Shown: in pieces, positions 1 through 12,773 of the stretch
How positions within the stretch are numbered: position 1 is the stretch's first letter
Layout of the letters: each line of letters starts with the position of its first letter
From: Alnus glutinosa
Taxonomy: Eukaryota > Streptophyta > Magnoliopsida > Fagales > Betulaceae
Direction: 5' to 3'
Assembly: GCF_958979055.1 (NCBI RefSeq)
Contig: NC_084899.1
Location: 6,421,001 to 6,485,000, forward strand
Length of the DNA stretch: 64,000 nucleotides
The notes under the pieces: generated by a model
Told to the model about the DNA's origin: nothing
The model's input: the letters and a program-made list of their open reading frames with translations, nothing else
The model's database searches: none
Program-made: the position numbers and the translations under genes

Positions 1-755
1 AATTCTGAATTACCTTTGTTTTTGTGGAGTGAAGCCTTAAAAACTGCTGTGTACGTATTAAACCGGGTTCCATCCAAGGCTGTCCCCAAGACACCTTTTG
101 AATTATGGAAAGGATGGAAACCGAGTTTAAATCACATACACAAATGGGGTTGTCCTGCTGAAGTGAGGATTTACAATCCGAACATGAAGAAACTTGACCC
201 GAGGACAACCAGCGGTCATTTTATTGGCTATGTGGTAAACTCAAAAGGATTCAGGTTTTACTGTTTTTCACACAGTACTAGGATTGTTGAGTCTATGAAT
301 GCAAAGTTTTTGGAGGATGCTGAACCTAGTGGGAGTGCTCATCCACAAAGAATAGAATTAGTGGAAACTTGGTCAAGAGCATGCTTAGTAATTCTGAATT
401 ACCTTTGTTTTTGTGGAGTGAAGCCTTAAAAACTGCTGTGTACGTATTAAACCGGGTTCCATCCAAGGCTGTCCCCAAGACACCTTTTGAATTATGGAAA
501 GGATGGAAACCGAGTTTAAATCACATACACATATGGGGTTGTCCTGCTGAAGTGAGGATTTACAATCCGAACATGAAGAAACTTGACCCGAGGACAACCA
601 GCGGTCATTTTATTGGCTATGCGGTAAACTCAAAAGGATTCAGGTTTTACTGTTCTTCACACAGTACTAGGATTGTTGAGTCTATGAATGCAAAGTTTTT
701 GGAGGATGCTGAACCTAGTGGGAGTGCTCATCCACAAAGAATAGAATTAGTGGAA
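1..755 (+). repeat. Tandem direct repeat inside the Copia element
   Basis: Positions 1-366 recur almost unchanged at 390-755 (period 389 bp), covering the integrase C-terminal region. The two copies differ at only a few positions, so the duplication is recent. The left copy is cut by the window edge, so more copies could lie upstream. An assembly artefact is possible. Confidence 0.9.
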
Positions 756-2965
756 GCACGGGAGTTGACCAAATCTCCTCCTCACAGAGGAAGATTGATT
801 GTATTCAGGGAAAATCAGATTGATTGTCCTGAGCTACAATCAGTTCTAGAACAGCCGGCTCATGAAGAACAGGGAGATCAATTTGATCCTCCTGAGCCAC
901 AACCAGTTCTAGAACAACCAACTCATACAGAACAGGTTCAGAATGAGTCTACTCTCCCATTGCAAAATGCAGAGGAAGTGGAATTAAGAAAGTCCTCTAG
1001 AATAAGGAGACCAGCAATCTCTACAGATTATATTGTATACCTCAAAGAGTCTGACTTTGATGTTGGACCTAAGGATTATCCAAGTATGTTTTCACAAGCC
1101 ATGAGTGGGGATAACTCCACATTATGGTACGATGCCATGAAGGAAGAGATGGAATCCATGGCTAAAAACCAAGTCTGGGATCTCGTTGACTTACCAAAGG
1201 GAGCTAAAGCCATAGGCTGCAAATGGGTTTACAAAACCAAAAGGGATGCTTCTGGTAATGTTGAACGATATAAGGCTAGACTTGTGGCCAAAGGTTTCAC
1301 TCAAAAGGAAGGCATTGATTATCACGAAACCTTCTCTCCAGTATCAAAGAAGGATTCATTTAGGATAATCATGGCATTAGTAGCTCATTTTGACTTAGAG
1401 TTACACCAGATGGATGTGAAAACAGCCTTCCTAAATGGGGATCTTGATGAAGAGGTTTATATGAAACAACCCGAAGGCTTTGATGATGATAGCAAGAGAG
1501 CTTGCAAGTTAAAGAAATCTATATATGAACTAAAACAGGCCTCCCGTCAATGGTATATTAAGTTTCACAAGGTTATTACCTCATTTGGATTTATTGAGAA
1601 CCTTATTGATCAATGTATATACCTTAAGGTCAGTGGGAGTAAAGTGATATTTCTAGTCCTGTATGTAGATGATATTTTACTTGCAAGCAATGATTTAGGT
1701 TTGCTACATGAAACTAAGCAGTTACTCTCTCAAAGCTTTGAAATGAAGGATTTGGGTGAAGCGTCTTATGTCATTGGCATAGAGATTCACAGAGACAGAC
1801 AACAGAAAATGTTAAGATTGTCTCAAAGGGCCTACATTGAAAAGGTTTTAGAGAGATTCAAGATGAGTGACTGTAAGTCTAGTGTGGCACCTATTTCTGA
1901 AGGAGAAAGATTCAGTAAAGACCAGTGTCCCAAAAATGAGTTGGAACAACAGCAGATGAAAAGTATCCCATATGCATCTGCAGTGGGAAGCCTGATGTAT
2001 GCTCAAGTCTGCACCAGACCTGATATTGCATTAGCGGTTGGAATGCTGGGACGGTACCAAAGTAATCCAGGATTAGAGCATTGGAAAGCTGCCAAGAGGG
2101 TCATGAGATACTTGCAAGGAACCAAGGGTTACAGTTTGACTTTCAAACACGCTGATAGTTTGGAGGTCTTTGGGTATACAGATTCAGACTTTGCTGGATG
2201 TGTAGATAGCAGAAAGTCTACTTCAGGATATATCTTTCTTCTAGCTGGAGGGGCTGTATCTTGGAAAAGCAGCAAGCAGACTATAGTTGCTACATTTACC
2301 ATGGAGGCAGAGTTCATTGCATGCTATGAAGCCACTACACAGGCATTGTGGTTAAGAAACTTCATTGGTGGACTAAAGATTGTCGATTCAATAGCAAAAC
2401 CCATTAAGATTTTTTGCGATAATTCTGCTGCAGTTTTCTTCTCTAAGAATAACAAAAGTGGAAGCAGAAGTAAGCACATCGACATCAAGTATCTTAGTGT
2501 TAGAGATAACATTAAGAGACATGAAGTTTTCATTGAACATATTAGTACAGAATCAATGGTTACGAACCCCATGACAAAAGGTTTACCGGTAAAACAGTTT
2601 AAAGGTCATGTGGACCATATGGGACTTGTTGATTCAATTTGTACTCATCTTTGATCTATAGACATAAAGTTATTGTAATAAAGTTTATTGTGCACATTTG
2701 TTATTTTATCCATGAGGATGAATAAAGTTGGACCCGAATAACTTATAGGAAGTTCATTCATAAAGCCTAATTATCCATAAGGTACTCACGTAAGGAATGG
2801 TTTACATTGTGATACATGGAAGGGACGACCTACTTTTATAATGGTTTTACCGCCATGATTCATGTGAAACATTTCTTAACTGAGTTGGAGGATTCCATAA
2901 AAGATTGGCCAAACTAAAGAACCTAATACCATATGGTCATGTGTTATAAAGTCCAAGTAGGAGAA

Positions 2966-3388
2966 TGTAATATATTATTCTTTTTGTTGTGGCCTTTTTA
3001 TCACATTTACGGTGTTTGCTATGTTTATTATTTTTTAATAAACATATACGGTATTATGGTTATTTCTATTAATTTAGATTACCGTAAATATGGAATCGGT
3101 TAATTGATTTCAAAAATCAATTAACAATATTGTTTCCTTGATGGAAGGAAACAATACGGTGTTTACCATTTGAGGGTCCCTAACCTAGCCTATAAATATA
3201 GTGCCTGTGTACACCATCAGTACAGCCATCAAGCAATAAGCATAGGTTAGAAGACACCTCATAATTTTGTTCTTAAAAGTTCTTGAGAAGTGCTTGAGCA
3301 ACAATGGCCGGAGGTATGCCTAAAACTGTTCTATTTTATTTCCGTTGCGCATGTTAGGTTAAAATAATTGTTTATATTATTTCTAACA
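2966..3388 (+). repeat. 3' LTR of the Copia element
   Basis: It starts TGTAATATAT directly after the purine tract and ends TTCTAACA, giving the usual TG...CA termini over about 423 bp. A TATA-like TATAAATATA lies at 3191-3200 and marks the likely U3/R promoter region. The ends are inferred from these signals because the 5' LTR is not available for comparison. Confidence 0.7.
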
Positions 3389-4149
3389 GGTTATTGTAAT
3401 GTCTAAGATGTTAATTAAATGTTAAAAATATGAATTAGAGTAATTAAGTAATTAATTAGGTAAAATGAGGAAAAAAAAACATTAAGAAAACATTTAGAAT
3501 TGAGTTTCTGAATTCTATGTCCAGACGGGTCATGCAGTAGAGTCTTGTCATCTGGTGTGTCCGACGGCTTGCGGATGTGTTTGGCAGTAAGTTCACTTCT
3601 TGGCAAGTGTCCGACGGGCAAATATTGTGTATGGACGGGCTTGGCAGAAAGTTGCATTTTCAGCTCATGTCTAAAAAATGTGTTCTAGTTTAAATGACAC
3701 CGTATAATATAGATCTACTACTAATAAGATAATTTAAAACGTTTTATGTTTTTGCATGTAACTTTAACGTCATGTTTGTTAGGGTATTTGTGTAAGTATT
3801 TTTTGTTTTTAGTTTCAAAAAGTATTTTAACGTAAGATAAAGGTAAGAAGCGTTTTAAGAAGTATTTTTCTATAACTTACTTAAAAAGTAAAAATGAAAA
3901 AGGTATTAAATTAAAAAAAAAAAAAAAGAGTGGCCGTGTAACCGCTCTTAGTGGAGGAAAGTACTAGTTGAGTGACCACCTCAACTATCAAACCAGAATA
4001 GGCGTGGTTGCACGACCACCTCTGGCTAAAACATAAGTGGCCACAAAATAACCTCACACCTGTTGAGGGTGGCCAATGGCTACACGATCCAATAATTGGT
4101 TTTTACTGTCATGTAATCTAATTTTATGACAATTGTATATGAGTCTACC
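3389..4149. other. Intergenic, AT-rich, no gene seen
   Basis: No coding signal. At 3515-3670 a short stretch repeats the motif TGTCCGACGG several times. It looks like a fragment of another dispersed repeat. At 3930-4090 there is a GTGGCC/GGCCAC-rich island like those in the cores of the fold-back elements further along. Confidence 0.6.
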
Positions 4150-5055
4150 TAATAATATTATGGTTAAATATATATATATAAAAAAAAAAAAAACCTTAAA
4201 CTAATCGCTGATTTTAGAATAGCCCACCAAATTTTCAAGTTTGACGAAGTGACCCGTCAAACTACCACATTTTTCGATAATACATTTATCCTTAAAAAAA
4301 CAAAAATTAAAAATTAATAAAAACAACTATTTTTTAAACCAAAAAAAAGAGAAAAAAAACTATTTTTTTTCTTCAGATAAATGCAAAATCAATCATTGTA
4401 ATTAGGCGAAATTACAAATCGTTTCATATAGTATAAAAATAATTGATAAATCATCATGGTAGGCTAAAATAACAATTTAATCATTGCAGTCAAAACACTT
4501 GATAGATTCCGTTAATGTTCATATCAGCATCAATAAAATGATGACATGTGTCACTCTTATTAAAAAAAAAAAGGGAAAAACAATGCAAAATTAGTTTATG
4601 TAGTTTACTTGACTTACAATTAACTCTCCATGGAAAAATAAAAAGAAAAAAAAGAAAAAGAAAAGAAAAAAGAAAAGTAGGCCACCCTCGACCACCTCTG
4701 GGGGTGTGGCGCTTGGCCACCCCTATGGGTGGGGGTGGCTGCCTAACCTGCAACCATCCCTTTTATTGTTTCTATTTTTTTATTAAATTAAATAATTTTT
4801 AAAGTTTCAATATCTTTAACTTTTTAGATTTCTTCTTTCTTTCTTTTCTTTTTTCTTTTTTTTCTTTTTTATTTTTTGTGTAAAAATATTTTTTTATTAA
4901 TTTTTATATTTGTATTTAGAGGATAAGGGTATTATAAAAAAAAAAAAAAAAGCAACTTTTTTGAAACAAAAAAAATAATTTGATGGATCACTTCAGTACA
5001 CTTAAAACATTCAAGAAGCTATTCTACAATCGGGTGTTATAGTTCACATGGCTTT

Positions 5056-5092
<37 letters not shown>

Positions 5093-5122
5093 TATATATA
5101 TATTTAACCCATAATATTATTA
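4150..5122. mobile_element. Fold-back (long inverted repeat) element, about 1 kb
   Basis: The ends are inverted: TAATAATATTATGG at 4150-4163 is mirrored at 5109-5122, followed on both sides by an ATATAT/poly-A tract. Further in, the segment at 4200-4260 mirrors 4980-5040 (GAATAGC...TTGACGAAGTGACCC versus its diverged complement). The core carries a TGCAAAATCA-type repeat (4380-4560, also found at 58-59 kb) and a GGCCAC-rich island (4680-4750). No transposase. I saw no clear target-site duplication, so the superfamily is uncertain. Confidence 0.65.
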
Positions 5123-5247
5123 TTTATTGGAAATGCAATGTAGTTAACTCTAAAATACCTCCCCTCAAAAAAACAATACATAGCCTTTAGAGACTTAAGA
5201 GTACCTCAAACCCCTAACAAAGCACCAAAATAAAACCCAATCACATA

Positions 5248-5273
5248 CTCTCTCTCTCTCTCTCTCTCTCTCT
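5248..5273. promoter_or_regulatory. CT-repeat (pyrimidine patch) in leader of the CCCH gene
   Basis: A (CT)13 microsatellite lies about 100 bp before the start codon of the zinc-finger gene. Pyrimidine patches of this kind are common around plant transcription starts. A role in expression is inference. Confidence 0.4.
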
Positions 5274-5368
5274 TGTTTACGATCCGCACCACAATTCGAA
5301 GGCTCATGGCCTTTTCTTGATCTCTCTTCCCACATTTCGCTTTTCAAATACTCACATTCTCTTTGGAA

Positions 5369-8300
5369 ATGGACGAAGAACTGCAAAAAAGGAACACCGA
5401 CTGCGTGTATTTTCTAGCCTCACCCCTCACCTGTAAGAAGGTCCGTGAAAAGCAATGCGGCTGTTTCGTTTGTTTCTACGAAATATTTCTTGCTTACATG
5501 AGTTTTTTGATGCGCCTGATTGTGCTTTTATGCTGCAAATTCTTTTTTTTTTTTTTTTTTTTGTCTTACGATTCATATTCTATGGTCTGTTGGATTGGAC
5601 CTACATTTGAAAGGCTCATATGCTGTGTTAGGGTTTGTTGAAACGAAGGATGACTTAGGGTTTTGGATTCTACCTGAATCGAATTACTCGTAATTTTCAT
5701 GTTCTTGTACTTGGAGATAATCTGGCATTTAGATCTTTTTTATGTTGTGTTTGATATTTTGACGATTTTTTAATTTATGTTCCATGTATTCGACTTGTTA
5801 TTAGGGAGCAGTGAGTTCTCTTGCGGATGATAGGGGAGTTATTATTAGTGACTTCTTGGTGTTTGGAATGTTGCACCATTATTGGTAGAAATGTTGTTTG
5901 TCTAAAACTGGGTTTTAGTGTAGATTTTATTGAATTCTACGCGTTTGCGTTTCTTGTAAGGAGGGTCTAGTTTTAGGCGTTTATGCAGTCAGGTTTTGTC
6001 GTTAGTATGCCATAATATTTGTTTCTGTTTCATGGTGAGATTGATCTTTCTTTCTTTTGTTCTTTTTAATTAATTTGTTTCTCTTTTTCAGGGGATTGAT
6101 TGTGAGTATCGGCACAGTGAGATTGCGAGGCTCAATCCCAGAGATTGCTGGTACTGGTTGTCTGGCGACTGCTTTAATCCTACGTGTGCTTTTAGACACC
6201 CTGTAAGCTTGTATTCTTTTTCTCTTTCTCCTTTTCTTTTTGGGTTAAATCGTCTCCATATAGTTTGGTTAGGAACCTTAATTTATTTCCGAATATCATT
6301 TGCACATTCAATAACCTAAACCTGGGTGGTTATGCATTCTTTTCCACCAGTTTTGCTATCTTGTGTGTGTTGCAGATGAGTTTGCCTTGTTATAGGTGGT
6401 TGCATAAGTTATGTTGGATGGTATATCTTTAAGATAAGGCAGTTGCACCTTGAGAAACATATCTATTATATGCATTAATTAATAATTATTATTTTGATAT
6501 ATACCTTGAGATACCTGTGTTCACATATTTAGTTTCCATCATGATAGATATCATGGGTTTCATTAAAAATGTCAAGCCTTTGCATTCCTGCATGTTGCTA
6601 AATCCAAGTTTTAAATTATGTAGTAATGAAGAGGCGTACTATGAGAAACCCACCATTATGAAGTAGATGAATTTTGTTGTTACTAATATGACCTAGACGT
6701 TGTAATTGACTTATTACCCTCTTTCATACCGACTACTTTTCTGTGCTTTTCATGTGGGGAGTTAGTAGTTGATTTGATGTGGTTGGATGAGGATTAATTG
6801 ATGAGATTGTGATGAGTTTTACAGTGACACCCTTGGACACTCACAAACTAGAAGACAGCTAATGTGGGTTGTTTAAATTTATAGGCTGATCGGCAGGAAA
6901 TTGGTGCTTTGAAGTATTTGCATGTGCAGTCTGTAGTCTTGTAGCAAGGTCCTTGTTCCAGTGGCATGACATCATGAATGATGTAGTCTAAGCGGATCCA
7001 GCAAGGGTGGATAAGAGTTTTTAGTGCAAGGATCATGGATGATAAGTGTAGTGCCACATTCAAATCTATAATATTCAACTATGGGAGTTCTTACTTGCTG
7101 GATCCTTTCCAGAAGGGAAAAGGATCATTTTACTTTTCCATTTAGACAAGGGGGATGGAGGTTGGGTCTTTTAATTAACATGTTACTTCTGTAAAGACTG
7201 GAGTCTATGTATGATTGCAGAGAAATTGAGTGTAAGTAATAAATGAGACTGAAAAAAGTTAACGAATGGAACACAGAGATATTGTAGCACTTATGCCCAG
7301 AACTACACCTGTTTTATTCTCAATCTGTTGATAGTATCTTACTTTTAAGGTGTATTTTAAACTTGTTCTATCATGTTTGACCGTATCAGAGCTTTTCTTT
7401 TGCACATCTTTTGCATTCCTTTTTTTTTTTTTTTTTTCTTTTTTTTTTTTTGGTGTTTGAATTATATGCCAGGGGATTAGTGTCTTTACTAGTCTCATCA
7501 TCTCTTGGCATTTGCTTATGTCATTTGAGCTAAAGTTTGTTATTTTTGAAGCCATTGGATGGGCATGCTGGAGCGGCACCTGAATCTGCCCACTGTTCGA
7601 CACCTGTGAACAAGACCAATGTTCCCTGTTACTTTTACTTAAATGGGTTCTGCAATAAAGGTGACAGATGCTCTTTTATGCATGGTCCTGATGGTAATGC
7701 ACCTGCTGGGAAATCTACTAAGACTGCCTCTAGAAGCAGTGATACACCTGCGTTAGAAAACAAGACATCTGCCGGAAGTGAGACAGGGTCAGCACCAGCA
7801 GAAACACATCTGAATCCATCTGAAAGTGCTTCTAAGGTACCAGTCAATTTGAATTTTCTTCCTAAGGAAGAACTTCAGCAAGCAGTACCCAAAATTCTCT
7901 TCCTGCAAAGTGCCTCTCCACAGATTGCTGTTTGTGAGTATGATGATGCAGTGATTAGGTCAGAGTCCTTGATTCCAGCAGAAGGTTTTATTCAAGGAAG
8001 ATCTCATATATGCACAGATCAGAGTTCAGACGAGCAAGTGGAAGACCATATTGAGGAGCCAGAGGAACGGTGGGAATCATCCCCTGGCTTTGATGTTCTT
8101 GTGGATGATAAATCAGAGAATTTGTGCTATGAGGATGATCCAGAGTATTTGCTGGACCTTGATAGGGAACACAGAGAGCTGAATAGCCACTTCTTGGTGT
8201 GTGATTTTGAAGATTCAGTTGAGTATGATCACACGTACCCTGATGCAGAACTTCTTTGTGAACGTGATATATGTGATGGCTTTGACCATCTGGACGATGA

Positions 8301-8988
8301 CCGTCTTTTCACTAATGTCAAAAGAGTTCCTGGTCATTCAAGAGGCAAAATGTTGGGTTCTATATTGTCTGGGAAGAGGAAATTCATGCCAATGGAACTG
8401 ACAGTTGGTGACTGTCACGGCATGGATCTTCGAGACCATCTGGGAAAACGCAGGGTGATTGATGGTTGTCGAATTACTAGCTCATCAAGAAGGCATGGCT
8501 CCGCCCATCTAATTGATCGTAGCCAGAAAAGGCCTCAAAGGCGGCATGGTATGGGTCAACGGCTACATAGAAGATTGGCATCGGAAGTGGGAAAGAATAC
8601 TATTGAATCACATCGTGAGAATGGGACCTTTTTAAATGGTGCCAACCAACATGGTTTGCTGAGGCACTCACTGCAAGATAGGTCAAAGAAGAATTTCAGG
8701 AAAAGAAGGCTACCTAAACGGCACTTCTCAAGTGAAGTTTCAAGGGAACCAATTGAAAGAGAGAGGAGATCGACTCAGGAGTCTACTACGTTTACTGGAC
8801 CCAAGACCCTTGCCCAGATTAAAGAGGAGAAGAAAAAAGCTGAAGACAATGGGGATTGCATGTGGAAAGTTGGGAATTCAAGCAGAACTACATTGTCTAA
8901 CTTCCAAGGTCCCAAACCCTTGAGTGAAATCCTCAAGGGCAAAGGTAGGCTGGATTCTGTCAGGGACGGTGATACTAGTGGCCACTAA
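5369..8988 (+). CDS. Zinc finger CCCH domain protein (AtC3H17/C3H34-like)
   Basis: Three exons: 5369-5440, 6092-6202 and 7552-8988, giving 539 aa. Phases match and both acceptors end in AG. The first donor is a weak GTCCGT, the second a normal GTAAGC. Three CCCH fingers are visible: C12-x9-C22-x5-C28-x3-H32, C43-x7-C51-x4-C56-x3-H60 and C87-x7-C95-x5-C101-x3-H105. Finger 1 is split by intron 1 and finger 2 ends just before intron 2. The rest is low-complexity: an acidic stretch (about residues 220-310), then a basic Arg/Lys/His-rich region. Two FTGPKTLAQIKEEKK / FQGPKPLSEIL motifs near the C-terminus are typical of this plant family. The family is nuclear and thought to bind RNA or act in mRNA regulation. 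The ATG at 5369 begins MDEELQKRNTDCVYF, the family N-terminus. Confidence 0.9.
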
Positions 8989-10160
8989 AAAATGAGCTGT
9001 TGGGGCTGAGAGGAATCATGGGCATTTAGTGATAAGTAGTAATTTTACAGAGCAATCATCAACATTTAGTAATCAGTGGTAATCTTACAGAAGATGACGA
9101 TGAAGACAAAAAAATGGCCTAAGGAGACCTCTAGCAGTATTTTGTGATCCTTGGATGTGCAGGACTCTGTAATTTACATTATAAAGAAGGTAATGAGGGC
9201 CTTGAGGAGAAGCTTACCTTTACTTGTTCTCAGACCTCAAGATCACTTCTGTAGCCCCCAATTATTCCTAATCTCTGAAAGTTCAAAGGCTACAGCTAGC
9301 CGGCTTTTGCTTTTACACCCTTATACAAAAATCTTAGATCAGTGTTATCAAAGCTTGTCTTGATTTCTTGTACAGATCGAGGTGCTGATGAATAGTCACG
9401 TAGTGATTTTTGCCTTTGTATTAGAAAAGTTAATGTGCATAACCCCTCTTTGACGGTATCCATTTTGTTGCATAACAATGATGGAGTTAGTTCTCTTTTG
9501 GATTTGTTTTTGTCAGTCATTTGTGAGTAGTGATTTGCCTCTTGACTTTTATTCTCGTCCGTCTATTTTGTTGATTTGTTGGCCTAGAAATGCTGAAACG
9601 CTGGATGGGAGGACTACGAAAGCCAGAAGCTCTCGGTGTTCATCCCACTTCCTCCTGTGATTTGATGTGATTATGGCATTCGATTGATGATGATGATGAT
9701 GATGTGATTATTAGATACGATTTGTCAAACCATTTCCTAAAACATCAAGATTGAGCAAGGGTTAAATAAGAAGGTTAATTACTAGATATAGAATAAGACT
9801 ATATATATATATATATATATAGCTTCAATTTTTAACCTCTATAACGGTGTAGTTACTATACCTGCAAAGCAAAAATAGTTGGGAAATAACAACCGCTGGT
9901 AGATTTGGCCATTTTCATGACCTTAACAAATCAGATTATATGGCATCAGATTTTGACGTATCCCCAATTTCACGATAAATAACCAGAAAATCTCCAAAGT
10001 CATTCGATATTATTGCTACTTATTGTGGAACTCGCCAGTCAAATGTAATTTGACCTTATCTTCAATTCAAAAAAGCAATATTACTTAAAATCCCCAGGGG
10101 AAGTTGTTAGATTTTGCAAATCTTAAAGGAGGATTCTCTAATTTGTCATCCTATCTACCT
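8989..10160. other. 3' UTR of CCCH gene, then intergenic and promoter region
   Basis: About 500 bp after the stop is T-rich and has no conserved frame, consistent with a 3' UTR. A (TGA)n stretch (about 9686-9702) and an (AT)n tract (about 9799-9821) follow. No further gene is seen before the MASS-type gene. Confidence 0.6.
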
Positions 10161-10172
10161 CATATATATATA
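10161..10172 (+). promoter_or_regulatory. TATA box of MASS-type gene
   Basis: CATATATATATACC lies about 155 bp before the start codon, followed by a pyrimidine-rich leader. Assigned by position and sequence only. Confidence 0.45.
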
Positions 10173-10326
10173 CCACCTTACGTCTCTTCCCTTTTATTCT
10201 TCATTTGTCATTTTCCCTTCTCCCCGTGCATTTATAATACACAAGAAAAAGTCTAACACCGTTTATGTATAAAGCTACTTGCAATTCATATTTCCTTCCA
10301 GCAGAGAACCCTCTAGAGGGAGAGAG

Positions 10327-10683
10327 ATGGCTGGGTTCCAAAGGTCTACCACATCTTTTAGAAGACAAGGGTCGTCAGGTTTGGTATGGGATGACAGGTT
10401 TCTATCAGGGGACTTGAGCAAAACGAGGCCCAACCCAAAAGACAAAGAGATGGTGGAATTCAGAGACCTTAGGCCATCTCGGAGCGTCGGGTCAGTCGGT
10501 ATGTTGGAGCGTAGCCAATCCACCGGAGGCGGAGGACACGCTGCGTATCGGTTGACTGTCAAGGTTGAACCGCCAACCCTGGACCCGCCTTCTCCTAAGC
10601 TCGCCGGCTGCGGCCTTTGTGGCTTATTCGGAAAGTCAGTGATGATCCATCAACCCAAATCAAATAAGAGTAGGCCAAAGTGA
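10327..10683 (+). CDS. MAPK substrate protein, At1g80180/At1g15400-like (MASS family)
   Basis: Single exon, 118 aa. The start at 10327 gives MAGFQRSTTSFRRQGSSGLVWDDRF, which matches the highly conserved N-terminus of the family. The Arg/Ser-rich N-terminal block, a central ERSQSTGGGG segment and a C-terminal DPPSPKLAGCGLCGLFGK motif are all present. The SP in PPSPK is a candidate MAP-kinase phosphosite. From family knowledge, these small proteins are MAPK substrates at the plasma membrane and affect the stomatal lineage and stress signalling. No membrane segment is visible; the Cys-rich CGLCGLFGK tail could take part in membrane attachment (inference). A TATA-like element lies about 155 bp upstream, and a long AT repeat starts just after the stop. 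In Arabidopsis this family is encoded next to glyoxalase-I-like genes, which also occur downstream here. Confidence 0.9.
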   Translation: MAGFQRSTTSFRRQGSSGLVWDDRFLSGDLSKTRPNPKDKEMVEFRDLRPSRSVGSVGMLERSQSTGGGGHAAYRLTVKVEPPTLDPPSPKLAGCGLCGLFGKSVMIHQPKSNKSRPK

Positions 10684-10693
10684 CTTTGTCCCG

Positions 10694-10695
<2 letters not shown>

Positions 10696-10759
<64 letters not shown>
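10696..10759. repeat. (AT)n microsatellite, about 64 bp
   Basis: Perfect AT dinucleotide run starting 13 bp after the stop of the MASS-type gene, so it lies in its 3' UTR. Likely polymorphic. Confidence 0.95.
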
Positions 10760-10760
<1 letters not shown>

Positions 10761-10761
<1 letters not shown>

Positions 10762-12334
10762 CAATTTATTTTTCTAATTCCCTTCCACCTTTTTTTGTTT
10801 ACTGTCCTCCTTTTGATGGTGTATTTGGTTTTGGGTTGTTCTAATGTATGTGTGTATATAGAAGAGTAGCTAGCAGGAGTTGAATTACATTAATCACAAC
10901 AAAAAACTGGGGTCCAATTACGATCAAAGAGCACAAACCGATGGAACGTGTACGTTTGGTTTTTGGTTTCTTGGATTTTTAATGGAAAGTTTCCCTATTT
11001 TAATTACTTTATCTGTTCATCCAAAAAGAAAACGATCGAGTGCCAATTTCTCTTCAATGTTTACTATGAACCTCAGGAGATAGTGGAAGAATGTTTACCA
11101 CCATAGCTGCCTGAAAACGAGTGACAATTATTGTAATCTCATTTATTCCTCAAAGGTGGGCGTTTCTCAAAGCAATTAATTTGACTCCTTTCCATCCATG
11201 AATTCAATGGGCACCCCATTACTCCCCCTCAAAACACCCCATCACCACAAAAACAAAAAAAAAAAAAGCAAAAAAAGAAAAAAGAAAAAAAAGAAAAAAA
11301 AAAGAGAAGAAAATCTTGGCCAGTAGTAAAAGGAAAACTGTAAAAGATTGTAAATGATGGTAAGGGACTTGGCTTATGTGTTGTAAAAGAAACTGTAGTT
11401 TATTTAACGGTCGAAATTTAATTCACTCTTCTTTTTTCTTTTGTGGAAAACTTGGAATTAATTTGACCCCTTATACCCCAAATCGCATAATTGGCAATCG
11501 TCTAGTGTTATTCTAAACAATTCCATTTTCATTTTTCGGTGCATCTCCAAACTTTTCCGACTGCTTTACAATTTCATTGAAATTCCCGACACACATCCGA
11601 AGTTGAGGAGAGAAATATTTGAAGTGAGATAGGAGCTTCCATGATTCTTTTCTTTTTGCTAATTGGAATTTCAAATCAAATTTATGAATAATAAAATTGT
11701 GACAACTTTGGTTGCGATGCAACCAATTTTGTCCTTCCTTTTCTTGTCATTATTTAATATATTCTCTATTTTTTTTATTGCCTAACACTTACAAGAAGAT
11801 AATATAAAAGAAATATTTTAAACCAAAGATATTTATATTAATAATTTAATATCAGTCATTATCTTTGTCCATTTTGATCCTACTCTTGGGCCATTTGATG
11901 TCTACCCCTTGTTGTGTGATAGAACCATTATTCTATGTCTCAATTCTCATTAACAGCACTATTAGGGTAGAAAATACAATTAATCAAAGATTTGCAGCGT
12001 GATATGTATATACAGGTGGCCTCAGTAGCAATCATAATTAAATAAAAAAATACGCAATAAAATAAATAAACCATAGGGTCCTTGCTAAGATAATGTCATG
12101 CCTAGGCTTATGCACATGTCGACTTTCTTCTGGTCCAATTACATTGATTTTTTTTTTTTTTTTTTTAATTTTTTATGATAATTAAAATGCTTAAAAGGTT
12201 GATTTTCATTAATATTGTTTCTGGCTGGGGTCATACCTATTAGGAAATAGTAAATTAAGAGAATAAAGTAAGACCTTTTTAACCACTATATTCCCCCCTT
12301 GTCCATAGGGCTAGGGTACAATTACGTAACTCTT
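10761..12334. other. Intergenic, AT-rich, no gene seen
   Basis: Contains A-rich tracts (11250-11310), T tracts and no sustained coding signal on either strand. Short open frames are not supported by codon use or splice context. Confidence 0.6.
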
Positions 12335-12510
12335 AAGACTAATAATTTTTAATACGTTTTGCAAACTTAACAGAAATTTAATATGAAATTAGTGAGATAG
12401 GATGAGAGTTCTGACCCGTTTAATTAAATAGGCCGTATTAGAATTGACTTATATAGTTTTATACGCATACCTTGACACAACTAAAATACGAATTGCCACC
12501 GTTAGTGCCT
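12335..12510 (+). repeat. Dispersed repeat, GACCCGTTTAATTAAATAG family
   Basis: Carries the family core: a segment like AAATTAGTGAG, then GACCCGTTTAATTAAATAG, then TTATATAGTTTTATACGCAT and a terminal CGAATTGCCACC. Related copies lie at 13825-14140, 15590-15865 and 18365-18512 (inverted). The superfamily is not recognised. Confidence 0.7.
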
Positions 12511-12773
12511 TCTTCACTAGGGAAGGACTGATGAATCAATATCTATTACCTATGCCTTCAAGTACCTAGCATAAAACAAAAAAATAAGTAACACATTATT
12601 TATAGTTTTTTAATGGTCCAAATTTAAATTTTAAGTTTTCAATGAGAAGAGATAGATAATAAAATTAAATCTGAACCATTGAAAAACTACAAAAAAAAAA
12701 ATCTTTTATAATTTTTTTTACAGCACTTAATCCATATCCTACCATTAGATACTCCAATAAAGAGTTTATTTAT

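Larger units (their letters stand above)
1..3388 (+). mobile_element. Ty1/Copia LTR retrotransposon, 3' half (fossil)
   Basis: The visible part runs from the end of integrase through reverse transcriptase and RNase H into the 3' LTR. Recognisable Copia landmarks are the [18 protein letters not shown] and YVDDILLAS motifs of reverse transcriptase and the DSDFAGC / SRKSTSGY block of RNase H. A purine-rich tract (about 2955-2965) precedes the LTR. The 5' LTR, gag and protease lie outside the window, so LTR-LTR age cannot be judged. The visible pol section looks well preserved, which suggests a fairly young copy. Treated here as a fossil mobile element and not as a host gene. Confidence 0.93.
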
